A stretch of 30,763 nucleotides of DNA from Flavobacterium sp. Its GTDB lineage: Bacteria; Bacteroidota; Bacteroidia; Flavobacteriales; Flavobacteriaceae. The translations under genes were made by a program, and so were the position numbers. The notes below the pieces were generated by a model. It was not told where the DNA came from. It saw only the letters and a program-made list of their open reading frames with translations, and did no database searches. Shown in pieces: positions 1-7,524 of the stretch (positions are counted from its first letter, which is position 1; every line of letters starts with the position of its first letter). The DNA is taken from assembly GCA_015478765.1 (NCBI GenBank), contig JADMKR010000060.1, positions 1 to 30,763 on the forward strand, read 5' to 3'.

Positions 1-901
1 CCAGGAAGATAACAAGCATTGTTTGAAATCCCCAAAAAGGCGCGATGCCTATGAAGACGCCCAATGCCACCGAAAGTGATTTTTTTCTATTGCTGTCCTC
101 ATGATGCAATAGATTTTCCAGCAAAAATTTTTTGAGGCCCTTTTTTCTTATTTTTCTGATAAAGTCACGCGGATGAATGTGGAAAATCGCAATCAGTACC
201 AGAACAGTGTTGAGTATACTGATTCGGGAGAAATCGGCGAATGGCCTGAAATGCGATACGCGCTCGTTGGGATCGTAAAGAACATTGACAGGTACATTTT
301 TTACTTCAACGCCACGCCACGCCGTTCGAACGATCACTTCGATTTCAAGTTCAAACTTATTGGTAAACAACTTCGCCGGGATATGTTGCAACGGATATAA
401 TCTGTAACCCGATTGCGTATCGGTAAGTCTTTTACCGGTTTCAAACCAAAACCAAAAATTAGAGAATCGGTTACCGAAACTGCTTTTTGCCGGTACGCCG
501 CTCTGTGACATATTCCTGCTGCCGATTGCCAGTGTTGGTTGACTGCTTTGTTCCATTACTTCTACAAATACCGGAATATCATCGGGGAAATGCTGTCCAT
601 CAGAATCGATGGTGATTGCATAATCAAAGCCCATTTCACGTGCTGATTCAAAACCGGTGCGAAGGGCGACGCCTTTTCCGCGATTGGCAGGAAAATGAAT
701 ATGCTTTATCGATGGGAAATTGGCCAAAATCTGCCGGGTTGCATCAGTTGAGCCGTCATTGACAATGATGATGTTTGCGGTATATTGAAGTACGCCGTCG
801 ATAACGCGCTGTAATGTTCTCTGATTATTATAAGTAGGTATAATAACACAGCACTTCAGGCGATCGAGATGCGCGGAATATGTCATCGGATGATGATTCA
901 T
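1..901 (-). CDS. Glycosyltransferase family 2 fused to DUF2062 domain (partial, C-terminus off window)
   Basis: The minus strand reads open from an ATG at 899-901 to the left edge, giving 300 codons without a stop. Residues 17-120 form a GT-A glycosyltransferase domain: VIIPTYNNQRTL near 19-30, NDGSTD at 48-53 and the DxD-type metal and nucleotide-sugar site DSDGQH at 99-104. After about residue 250 a basic stretch and then a hydrophobic SVALGVFIGIAPFWGFQT segment match the start of a DUF2062 membrane domain. GT2-DUF2062 fusions are membrane proteins that probably glycosylate a lipid or lipid-like acceptor; the acceptor here is unknown. The gene is last in the pigment gene run, but a 58 bp gap holding a good promoter (921-950) precedes it, so it may also be transcribed alone. 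An in-frame ATG at codon 6 is an alternative start. Confidence 0.88.
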   Translation of the reverse strand, partial: MNHHPMTYSAHLDRLKCCVIIPTYNNQRTLQRVIDGVLQYTANIIIVNDGSTDATRQILANFPSIKHIHFPANRGKGVALRTGFESAREMGFDYAITIDSDGQHFPDDIPVFVEVMEQSSQPTLAIGSRNMSQSGVPAKSSFGNRFSNFWFWFETGKRLTDTQSGYRLYPLQHIPAKLFTNKFELEIEVIVRTAWRGVEVKNVPVNVLYDPNERVSHFRPFADFSRISILNTVLVLIAIFHIHPRDFIRKIRKKGLKKFLLENLLHHEDSNRKKSLSVALGVFIGIAPFWGFQTMLVIFL

Positions 902-920
902 TAATCAATGGGAAAGCGTA

Positions 921-950
921 CAAAGATATTGTTTAATTTCTATTGTCCAA
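921..950 (-). promoter_or_regulatory. Bacteroidetes-type promoter for the GT2-DUF2062 gene
   Basis: On the minus strand TTG (950-948) is followed after exactly 19 bp by TATCTTTG (928-921), a perfect TAnnTTTG -7 element. The predicted transcript start is near 914, about a dozen bases before the ATG at 901. It lies in the largest gap between genes of the cluster. Confidence 0.6.
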
Positions 951-959
951 GTTTAGACT

Positions 960-1442
960 CTAGCGCAACAATGCTTTGTCGGCTTCTGTGAAGGATTTGG
1001 AACGCTGCGCATATTGCCCGATATACTCGCGAATCGACCCGCTTTTGGATGCCAGGTTTTCAAGGATAAAAGCTTTGTCCTCGGCAATATTTTTTCGGTA
1101 GTTTACAATTTTAGGCGTATTCTCCTGAATGCTGAGCCTGATCATCCGAATTTCAATATTGGAAGGCTCACTTCGGACAGCCTTTTCGACCAGCGCTGCT
1201 CCCTCGCTGAAATTTTTTTTCTTATCGGATATGTTTTTGGCATATTTCGCCTGTAATGTAAGTGCGGCGCCTTTATATGCCAGTAAAGTCTTCGAATCTG
1301 AATCAGATATAGTAGATGTTAATTCGAGGAAAGACCGGCTGGACTCATGCGATTCTGCAGCCAATGGATATTTGGAACGAATTTCGGCCAATTCACTGCT
1401 TTGAGGCAATACTATCAGAAGTAGCAGAAGAAGGGTTTTCAA
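960..1442 (-). CDS. Small secreted helical protein, function unknown
   Basis: This 160-residue protein starts with a short hydrophobic leader (KTLLLLLLIVLP), so it is probably exported. The rest is charged and looks mostly helical. A segment around residues 83-105 (VEKAVRSEPSNIEIRMI) resembles one tetratricopeptide repeat, but this is too little to assign the family. The start codon is TTG at 1440-1442; it overlaps the TGA stop of the upstream dehydratase gene in a TTGA junction, which suggests translational coupling. Its place among dehydratase, beta-barrel and lipoprotein genes suggests a role in the cell-envelope part of pigment biosynthesis. I do not recognise a characterised homologue. 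Confidence 0.7.
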   Translation of the reverse strand: MKTLLLLLLIVLPQSSELAEIRSKYPLAAESHESSRSFLELTSTISDSDSKTLLAYKGAALTLQAKYAKNISDKKKNFSEGAALVEKAVRSEPSNIEIRMIRLSIQENTPKIVNYRKNIAEDKAFILENLASKSGSIREYIGQYAQRSKSFTEADKALLR

Positions 1443-1816
1443 TTATCGGTTTTTTTAAATGTATTACTCAATTTTAATGCAACGGTATCGCCGAAGGTGG
1501 TCGTGTTTTTTACGCGGACTGACTCTGGCGACGGATAATCGATGTTGAGATCAAGTTTCAACTTGGGTGTTTGCTCCGGATTTATCAACGCCATGAATTT
1601 AACATTAGCCGCGCTGGTCATCTGTAATTTGCTGCCCACAATTTCCTGTGTCAATTCCTTGATTATCTGCATCATGCAAACACCTGGTGTAACCGGATTA
1701 CCTGGAAAATGACCGCCAAATATCGGATGATTCGGATTCAAGGTGATGTCCGCGGTGTGTTTTCCGGTAGAAATTTCTGTAACTGAATCGACTGTATAAA
1801 AATCCTTAATCAACAT
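1439..1816 (-). CDS. Hotdog-fold 3-hydroxyacyl-ACP dehydratase-like protein (FabZ type) with Glu-to-Gln change
   Basis: The protein has 125 residues from the ATG at 1814-1816. Upstream in-frame codons to 1942 lie inside the beta-barrel gene and give an implausible leader, so they were excluded. The FabZ signature is present: GGHFPGNPVTPGV with the catalytic His at residue 36. In E. coli FabZ the second catalytic residue, Glu68, lies 14 residues after His54; here that position is Gln50. The protein may therefore be inactive, act as a structural or binding partner, or use a different second residue. The gene overlaps the upstream beta-barrel gene by 11 bp and is coupled to the downstream secreted-protein gene. 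The likely context is acyl-ACP processing in flexirubin biosynthesis. Confidence 0.85.
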   Translation of the reverse strand: MLIKDFYTVDSVTEISTGKHTADITLNPNHPIFGGHFPGNPVTPGVCMMQIIKELTQEIVGSKLQMTSAANVKFMALINPEQTPKLKLDLNIDYPSPESVRVKNTTTFGDTVALKLSNTFKKTDN

Positions 1817-2426
1817 TTTGCTCCTTTTTTTTAAGATCGAACAGGTAAAAGACGCCCAGTTGGATAACGGTGTTGGTGTTATAATCATCGAAGAAGTAGT
1901 CATTGTCTCCACCGTAAAAATCGTGCGACACCACATCGACAATGCCTTGCTTTAAGCGCGCCTCAACGCCAAAACCCGAATCGGATTTATATCCCAAACC
2001 AAACGAGATCCCTATATCGACGTTGTTTTCGCGATGGTCCATATTGTGCGACATCAGGAAATCAAATGTGGGACCGACAGCTATATTAAACTGCGCTATG
2101 TTGAATCGGTTCATTATACTGGTCGTCATGTAGTTCAATTGCAGGTCGGTTATGCCAGTGGAAGTGTCGCCAGTATTGTAGTTGTATACGTGATACGGTA
2201 CGTCCATAGCTCCTTGTCGCGAGTAACCGATTTCCGGTTGAAGTGTATAGACACGGGTTAGGTTTAGCGCACCTACGAAACTTACATAAAAGTCAGCTTT
2301 GTAGGAAGCCTCAAGTTCGCCAATGTTCGCCAGGTTAAGACCTGTACGCACGCCCGGACTGAAAGTCACCTGCGCTTGCGAAGTAATGCCGAACGCCAAT
2401 AAAGTAAAAACGAATAATTTTTTCAT
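1806..2426 (-). CDS. Outer-membrane beta-barrel protein (PorT/OMP_b-brl type), copy 2
   Basis: The protein has 206 residues. A clear signal peptide (MKKLFVFTLLAFGITSQA, cleavage before Q19) is followed by VTFSPGVRTGLNLANIG, the typical first strand of Bacteroidetes PorT-like barrels. Alternating hydrophobic and polar strands follow, and the protein ends in a barrel strand (QLGVFYLFDL) with a charged tail. It is a tandem paralogue of the gene immediately upstream (2429-3031): both carry PGxRTGLN, a YTLQPE-x-x-YSRQGA segment and a GxGVExRxKQG segment. The start is 2 bp after the stop of that paralogue. A role in exposing, anchoring or moving pigment at the outer membrane is inferred only from context. 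Confidence 0.85.
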   Translation of the reverse strand: MKKLFVFTLLAFGITSQAQVTFSPGVRTGLNLANIGELEASYKADFYVSFVGALNLTRVYTLQPEIGYSRQGAMDVPYHVYNYNTGDTSTGITDLQLNYMTTSIMNRFNIAQFNIAVGPTFDFLMSHNMDHRENNVDIGISFGLGYKSDSGFGVEARLKQGIVDVVSHDFYGGDNDYFFDDYNTNTVIQLGVFYLFDLKKKEQNVD

Positions 2427-2428
2427 GG

Positions 2429-3031
2429 TTAGAATTTATAGGTAGCCCCGATTTGGATCACCTGGTTTAATTTAATGTCGTTGTTTGAAACTGTTTCGTA
2501 GTCGTCGTAGTAGTAGTGTTTGCCGAAAACGTCCGACAGACCTTGTTTATATCGCACTTCGATTCCGAATCCGGCTGGGAAGTCGTAACCGAAACCGCCG
2601 TGAAAGGCTACATCGCCACCTGAAATATCACCCATAGTATTATCGCCGATTTTCAGATCGAATGACGGCCCGACCAAAAGATGAAAATTCTTCGTCAGGT
2701 TAAATTTATTGATGATCGCAAGTGACAAATACTGCATTTCTAGATCAGCTTCCCGACTTTCAAAGTTTACGACAGGATCTGGACCATCGGTAAGTGAAGT
2801 ATATTGAACTTTTGCACCCTGCCGTGAGTAAGTCAGCTCCGGCTGTAGTGTGTAAATCGATTTAAAATCCAGCGCGACAAATCCGCCCACATAAAAATCA
2901 GTCCTGAAATCGGCATCTACGTTTGATATGGATGTCATATTCAGGCCCGTGCGCAATCCCGGCTTTACCACCATTTGCGCATTGGCCGAAAATCCGATGA
3001 TCAGAAAACAAAGAAATATTTTTTTCATCAT
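2429..3031 (-). CDS. Outer-membrane beta-barrel protein (PorT/OMP_b-brl type), copy 1
   Basis: The protein has 200 residues. The signal peptide MMKKIFLCFLIIGFSANA precedes a mature start at Q, then VVKPGLRTGLNMTSIS and about eight amphipathic strands, ending in the aromatic terminus ATYKF that is typical of outer-membrane barrels. Two adjacent ATG codons (3029-3031 and 3026-3028) can serve as start. It shares the motifs PGxRTGLN, YTLQPE and GxGxExRYKQG with the next gene, so the pair arose by tandem duplication. The gene starts 13 bp after the lipoprotein gene. Its specific function is unknown. Confidence 0.85.
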   Translation of the reverse strand: MMKKIFLCFLIIGFSANAQMVVKPGLRTGLNMTSISNVDADFRTDFYVGGFVALDFKSIYTLQPELTYSRQGAKVQYTSLTDGPDPVVNFESREADLEMQYLSLAIINKFNLTKNFHLLVGPSFDLKIGDNTMGDISGGDVAFHGGFGYDFPAGFGIEVRYKQGLSDVFGKHYYYDDYETVSNNDIKLNQVIQIGATYKF

Positions 3032-3044
3032 GCAGTTTAATATG

Positions 3045-3662
3045 TTAGTCCATTCTCCGCAAATCGATATGCAGCTTTATATCGCGATGCGAAATACTGA
3101 CTCCGGCGGCAAAAGTAGTGGTTTCCGCTAAATAATCCAGTATAATCTTGTCCTTGCTTTTGCTTGCATGAACCAGCTTTGTTAGATTACCCGACGCCTT
3201 ATCGACAAACAAAATATTTCGCCTGTTATTGTCTTCCGACAGCAATATTGAATTTTGGCCGTCACTATATTGCTCATCAATCGCGAATTTTTCTCTGAAC
3301 AACAGTTTGAAATCGGCTTGTAAAGTTTTGATGATAATCGGCCGATTCAGTTCGTCCAGTATAAAATTGGTTTTGAAATTGCCGTCCTGCAATTCAAAGT
3401 CGAATAATTTATTGCCGAATTCTGTTGTGAATACGATTCGATGCGTTTCAGTCGCGGTTTTCTTTGCGATCAAAATTCCGCCGAAACTCTTACCATATAT
3501 AGTGATCGAGGTTTTATAAACGTAGTCAATCGCTGGATCCGAAAAATATTTAACTGTATAAACTGATTCGGTGACCGGTATTTGCTCGAGTCCGCGCAAT
3601 GATTTTGGCGAACACGACATCAGCAACAAAACCGCTACGCTACTGGTTAAAAACCGAATCAT
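3045..3662 (-). CDS. Lipoprotein of unknown function
   Basis: The 205-residue protein begins with a lipoprotein signal peptide whose lipobox is LLMSC, with the lipidated cysteine at residue 17. The rest is a beta-rich soluble domain with no catalytic motif that I recognise. It overlaps the end of the LolA-like gene by 23 bp, so the two are almost certainly translated together. LolA-like protein plus lipoprotein is a pairing also seen in aryl-polyene clusters, where it is thought to serve envelope delivery of the lipid-like pigment. That role is an inference from context here. Confidence 0.78.
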   Translation of the reverse strand: MIRFLTSSVAVLLLMSCSPKSLRGLEQIPVTESVYTVKYFSDPAIDYVYKTSITIYGKSFGGILIAKKTATETHRIVFTTEFGNKLFDFELQDGNFKTNFILDELNRPIIIKTLQADFKLLFREKFAIDEQYSDGQNSILLSEDNNRRNILFVDKASGNLTKLVHASKSKDKIILDYLAETTTFAAGVSISHRDIKLHIDLRRMD

Positions 3663-4260
3663 CGATGCTGGAATTTAAGGCTTTATTCTTAAATATGATT
3701 TTGGTGTAATCGCCCGATGGTTCGATCATCCGCACCTCGGTAACCGTATTCGAAGTTTTGTCGAAGTACAGTTCCATCTTGCCGATGTATTTACGCAGGC
3801 TTGCATCTTTCGGAATAAGCACGGTCAGGTTCTGCGTTTTGTCTTTAAGGTATGAAATGGTGAATTCTTTTTCGTCAAACATATTTCCGCTTACGCTTCC
3901 CATGATCAACCTGCTCAACTTATCGAACATTTTATTATTGTCGATATTGCTTTTCTTGCCGGCGTCATTGATCAGGATTTTATCCTTTTTGAAGATAATT
4001 GAATATTGGTAAGGTTTCGAATATTGCCATTTTAGCTGTCCCCCCTTAAAAAACATTTTTCCCGAAGACTCGATATCTTTCGCCAGAAAATCCATGTGTT
4101 TTAACTGGGTAAAGTCGGTTTGTAAAGTGCGGGTGGTTTTGGCTGCGGCATTTACAGCATTCCGGAAGGTTTCCGCTTCTGCTGCCGACATTTTTTGCTG
4201 AGCAAATAATTGTCCGCCAACGCATAGCATCACTAGAATGTAAAAAGTTTTAATCTTCAT
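3640..4260 (-). CDS. LolA-like outer-membrane lipoprotein carrier family protein
   Basis: The 206-residue protein has a signal peptide (cleavage near FAQQK, about residue 21) and a LolA-like body. LQTDFTQLKHMDFLAKDIES, a GKMFFKGGQLKWQY segment and a C-terminal TEVRMIEPSGDYTKIIF segment match the half-barrel that binds acyl chains in LolA and related proteins. The cognate housekeeping LolA carries lipoproteins across the periplasm; cluster-borne versions probably carry the pigment or a precursor. The gene overlaps the deacetylase gene by 11 bp upstream and the lipoprotein gene by 23 bp downstream. Confidence 0.85.
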   Translation of the reverse strand: MKIKTFYILVMLCVGGQLFAQQKMSAAEAETFRNAVNAAAKTTRTLQTDFTQLKHMDFLAKDIESSGKMFFKGGQLKWQYSKPYQYSIIFKKDKILINDAGKKSNIDNNKMFDKLSRLIMGSVSGNMFDEKEFTISYLKDKTQNLTVLIPKDASLRKYIGKMELYFDKTSNTVTEVRMIEPSGDYTKIIFKNKALNSSIDDSVFNQ

Positions 4261-5023
4261 ATGCGGGAATTTTTAACAATTGGTCGACAGTGACCGAATG
4301 TAGTCGATTTTTTTGCGCCAATACCAATAATTGTTCCAGAACGCTAACAGTTTTGTCTGATGTGTCATGCAGCAAAATAATGGCTCCTGACTTCAGCCGA
4401 TGTTCAATTCGCTTTACTATGAGTTGCTCCGATTTTATCTTGGTATCCAATGAGCGGATACTCCATCCGATGACTTTATGTCCAGATGCTTTCAGCGCAC
4501 GTGCGATCTGCGGATTGGTAACTCCGAAGGGCGGCCGGTAAAAATTACAGCGTCGCCTGATGTTGTTCAGGATTATCATATCGGTCGCCACAATTTCGTC
4601 CAAAACCTTTTTAGTCGAAAAAAAACCGATCGATTCCGAATGCGAGAAGGAATGATTTCCCACCGTGTGGCCTTCGGCGATAATGCGCTGAAATATTTCG
4701 GGATGTTTCTCTATCTGTTTGCCAATGCAGAAGAAAGTCGCTTTGGCATTGGCATCTTGAAGTGCCTTGAGGATTTTTGGCGTAAACTCAGTCGGACCGT
4801 CATCGAATGTGATGGCGATTTCATCGGTAGCCGAATCATTTCGTGTATAAGCCGGTACGTGATAGCTCATCCCAATCATTGTCGAACCTAACGCCGCAAG
4901 TATAAACCAAATGCCGATTACCACTGCATAGATTCCCCAGCTGACTCCTAAATAAAAATCGGCAATCAGTAAAAAAATTAGCGCTATGAGTAAAGAAACA
5001 GTATTTGTTTTATGAGTCAGCAT
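4250..5023 (-). CDS. Polysaccharide deacetylase (NodB, carbohydrate esterase family 4), membrane-anchored
   Basis: The 257-residue protein has two hydrophobic segments (about residues 8-26 and 29-52) followed by a full NodB domain. Motif 1 is TFDDGP at 72-77 (catalytic base and metal Asp). Motif 2 is NHSFSH at 123-128 (metal His124 and His128). Motif 3 is RPPFG at 163-167. The last motif is LLHD at 218-220. All catalytic positions are intact, so it should be an active metal-dependent deacylase, probably on the periplasmic side. Its substrate in a pigment cluster is not obvious; it could remove acetyl or other acyl groups from a glycosylated or esterified intermediate, or modify the envelope. 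It overlaps the neighbouring genes by 14 and 11 bp. Confidence 0.92.
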   Translation of the reverse strand: MLTHKTNTVSLLIALIFLLIADFYLGVSWGIYAVVIGIWFILAALGSTMIGMSYHVPAYTRNDSATDEIAITFDDGPTEFTPKILKALQDANAKATFFCIGKQIEKHPEIFQRIIAEGHTVGNHSFSHSESIGFFSTKKVLDEIVATDMIILNNIRRRCNFYRPPFGVTNPQIARALKASGHKVIGWSIRSLDTKIKSEQLIVKRIEHRLKSGAIILLHDTSDKTVSVLEQLLVLAQKNRLHSVTVDQLLKIPAYED

Positions 5024-6077
5024 GCTTAACTAAGGTAAAGCTATGGTCTTTACCGCAAAGCTGGTTATACAGCAAAATAGTGCGAATGACCGGTTTATGG
5101 GCCAAATTTACGCGAATTATATCGGGTATGCTTTGTGTCTGTAAAATTTTTGCTGCCATCCACAGGCCAAAAGCCGACGCCGTGTGATATTCGGCCGTAA
5201 GATGTTTGTAGTATAATTGCGGCGTCATTTCAAATATTTCGCTGCGGAATGCGTCGTAAAAACCATCGTAGCGCGCATCGCCGTCCAATCCCAATATAAC
5301 GGCATCCAAATCCTGGATTGTCATATCATTACCGCGAAGGAACTCAACCGCGTGCTCGAACACGTGTTGCTTTTCAATAGAATTGACCAATTTTACATCG
5401 GCAACCTGCGCATATGTATTTGCTGATTTTTTATTTTCCAGTACAAAAAAAGTTGCGCCTTCGCCGTACACGAAGCCGGGTGTTTTGGATTCTAAAAGCG
5501 TATCGTTGTCGACTTCTGATTTTACCAGGCCGGCAACTTTAAAAAACTCTCTGGTGTAGGTTCCGCATTCGTCCACACCGCCAATCAATATCGATTGAGA
5601 TTCGCCCGTTTCGATCTGCATTTTGGCATCCAGCAACGCCGATTCAAACGAGCTGCCGCCATTGACATAGGTGAAATTATACGATTTGCACTGTAATCCG
5701 AGTGCAATCTGGCCACCAACCGTATTATGTGTCGATTGTATGAAAGATGTGGGCGTCAGGAACTGCTCATCCGAATCGATGATTGCCTTTAGGAATTTTT
5801 CGGAATCTTCAATGCAACCCATTCCGGTACCGGTGATAATAGCGTCCAATTCGGGCGAATTTGCATCGGCCATCGCCATCGCCGAAGCAACGATTCCGTT
5901 TTTCACGCCTTTTCCCATCCGGCGTATCGCGCCCGGTGAAATATAATCTTTATAAGAAGGAGCTTGCGACGATACCACCGTTTCACCGGAAAGCGCAACG
6001 GCATTCTCTAGAAATCCGTCACCGGTTTCCTGGGCTGAGATGCAACCAACGCCATTTATGTAAACTTTATCTTTCAA
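5010..6077 (-). CDS. Chain-length-factor-like ketosynthase homologue (KS-beta), no active-site Cys
   Basis: The protein has 355 residues with an overall thiolase fold like FabF. Where the KS nucleophile Cys is expected, the sequence reads YVNGGSSFESALLDAK, with Gly at about residue 140-141. The first catalytic His region (NAHGT in true KSs) is LGLDGDARYDG, so that His is also lost. It is therefore not a condensing enzyme by itself. It fits a KS-beta or chain-length factor, the partner of the KS encoded just upstream, as in aryl-polyene systems (ApeO/ApeC type). The start codon is TTG at 6075-6077, overlapping the TGA of the KS gene (TTGA), consistent with coupled, stoichiometric synthesis of a heterodimer. 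Confidence 0.88.
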   Translation of the reverse strand: MKDKVYINGVGCISAQETGDGFLENAVALSGETVVSSQAPSYKDYISPGAIRRMGKGVKNGIVASAMAMADANSPELDAIITGTGMGCIEDSEKFLKAIIDSDEQFLTPTSFIQSTHNTVGGQIALGLQCKSYNFTYVNGGSSFESALLDAKMQIETGESQSILIGGVDECGTYTREFFKVAGLVKSEVDNDTLLESKTPGFVYGEGATFFVLENKKSANTYAQVADVKLVNSIEKQHVFEHAVEFLRGNDMTIQDLDAVILGLDGDARYDGFYDAFRSEIFEMTPQLYYKHLTAEYHTASAFGLWMAAKILQTQSIPDIIRVNLAHKPVIRTILLYNQLCGKDHSFTLVKHADS

Positions 6078-7264
6078 TTTTTGGAAAATATTACAGTCGA
6101 GCAGTTGCCACCAAATCCGAAAGAATTCGACAGCACGTGATTTATCGTTTTTTCTTTGAGTACCGTTTGTGGAATTAAATTAAACTCCGGCATAGGTGTT
6201 CCAAAATTTAAATTTGGGAAAACGACATTGTTCTGCAGCGCCAAAATGCTGTACACCGCTTCAACTGCCGCGGCCGCCGCCAATGTGTGTCCGGTGAAAG
6301 GTTTTGTCGAACTAAACTCCGGCATCGTTTCGAATATGCGTTCGATTGCACGGCCTTCCGATAAATCGTTGTTGGGTGTTGCGGTTCCGTGAGCGTTTAT
6401 ATAATCGATTTCAGAAGCGTTCAGATTGGCGACTTTCAACGCTTTTTGCATCGCCAGGAATGCGCCTTCGCCATTATCGGAAGAGGCTGTTTGGTGGAAA
6501 GCATCGTTAGCATTTCCATACCCGGAAACATATGCGAGGACGCGCTTGCCGGTTTTTTGGATTATTTCATCCGATTCCAAAATCAGATAAGCCGCCGCTT
6601 CGCCAAGATTCAGTCCTTTTCGGTTGGCATCAAACGGCGTATTTTCGGTATCCGATAAAATCATCAGTGTCTTGAAGCCATTGATCGTAAATTTCGACAA
6701 TGCATCGGTACCGCCGACAATCACGCGGTCGAGTTGGCCAGATTTTATAAGCCTGGCGCCTAGCATTATGGCATTTGCCGATGAAGAGCAAGCGGTGCTG
6801 ATTGTAGTTACCAATCCGTCAAGGCCGAGGTGTTCCGCTATTTTTTTGGACGAATCGGCTGCGTCGTTCGAATGGATATAGCGTCGGTTTTCATCAGTTG
6901 CCAGATAATCGTAGAAGAATCGTTCGGTCATATCCATACCGCCAACGCTGGTAGCTGAAATCAATCCCGTCCTGTATTCGTTCATATCGGTGATCCCTGC
7001 ATCGGCAACCGCCTGTCTGGCCGCGATAACTCCGAGGAGTGCCGTTCGCGTATAATTATTGCCGGGCGGCAATCCGAGCAACGAGTGAAATTCGGCATTC
7101 GACTTTTTGATTTCGCCGACCATTATTTCGTTCCGATGATTGGTTTCGATATTATCTATCCGTGAGATCCCGGTTTGGCTGTTTAAGAGCGCATGCAGAT
7201 TTTCCCCGACCGAGTTGCCGATCGAAGAAATAATGCCCATTCCGGTGACGGCAATTTTACCCAT
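6074..7264 (-). CDS. Beta-ketoacyl-ACP synthase (FabF-like, KS-alpha)
   Basis: The 396-residue protein is a full-length type II ketosynthase. The catalytic triad is visible: Cys159 in STACSSSANA, His292 in NAHGTATPNND and His326 in KPFTGHTLAA. The C-terminus has the usual NSFGFGGNCS segment. It should perform decarboxylative condensation of malonyl-ACP with a growing acyl chain. It lies directly after the ACP gene (7265-7522), with no base between, and is coupled to the KS-beta gene. The three probably form the polyene-extending core of the flexirubin pathway. Which of the three active KSs extends the aryl-polyene and which feeds the dialkylresorcinol cannot be read from the sequence alone. 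Confidence 0.95.
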   Translation of the reverse strand: MGKIAVTGMGIISSIGNSVGENLHALLNSQTGISRIDNIETNHRNEIMVGEIKKSNAEFHSLLGLPPGNNYTRTALLGVIAARQAVADAGITDMNEYRTGLISATSVGGMDMTERFFYDYLATDENRRYIHSNDAADSSKKIAEHLGLDGLVTTISTACSSSANAIMLGARLIKSGQLDRVIVGGTDALSKFTINGFKTLMILSDTENTPFDANRKGLNLGEAAAYLILESDEIIQKTGKRVLAYVSGYGNANDAFHQTASSDNGEGAFLAMQKALKVANLNASEIDYINAHGTATPNNDLSEGRAIERIFETMPEFSSTKPFTGHTLAAAAAVEAVYSILALQNNVVFPNLNFGTPMPEFNLIPQTVLKEKTINHVLSNSFGFGGNCSTVIFSKN

Positions 7265-7522
7265 TTATTTAGTCCTGTGCTCGGTTATGTAACTTGCCAT
7301 GGTATTAACCGACTGGAATATCGACTTTCCTTCTTTCGGATCAAGCAATTTAATTCCGTAGTCTTTGTCAAGCATTACGATCAGCTCGAGAGCGTCAATC
7401 GAGTCCAAGCCTAGGCCTTCGCCAAACAGCGCGTCGTCGTCGTTAATATCGGAAGGTGTGACATCTTCCAGGTTTAATAACGAAATAATTTTTTCTTTCA
7501 ATTCCAGCTTTAATGCTTCCAT
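7265..7522 (-). CDS. Acyl carrier protein
   Basis: The 85-residue acidic helical protein has the phosphopantetheine attachment motif GLDSIDALEL with Ser41. It carries acyl intermediates as thioesters for the adjacent KS-alpha/KS-beta pair. It is one of two ACPs in the cluster (the other is at 18685-18933). The two differ in sequence around the Ser and at the C-terminus, which suggests that they serve different chains or different partner enzymes. The stop TAA touches the ATG of the KS gene, and the start lies 2 bp after the truncated KS-like gene. Confidence 0.95.
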   Translation of the reverse strand: MEALKLELKEKIISLLNLEDVTPSDINDDDALFGEGLGLDSIDALELIVMLDKDYGIKLLDPKEGKSIFQSVNTMASYITEHRTK

Positions 7523-7524
7523 AA

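Noticed and set aside
173..400. Open frame on the plus strand inside the left-edge region
   Set aside because: It lies fully antisense to the GT2-DUF2062 gene, whose reading frame has clear motifs.
1817..1942. N-terminal extension of the dehydratase gene to 1942
   Set aside because: The extra 42 residues overlap the beta-barrel gene and look like an out-of-frame leader; the ATG at 1816 gives a normal hotdog N-terminus.
4478..4891. 137-codon plus-strand open frame
   Set aside because: Antisense to the polysaccharide deacetylase, with no family-like motif.
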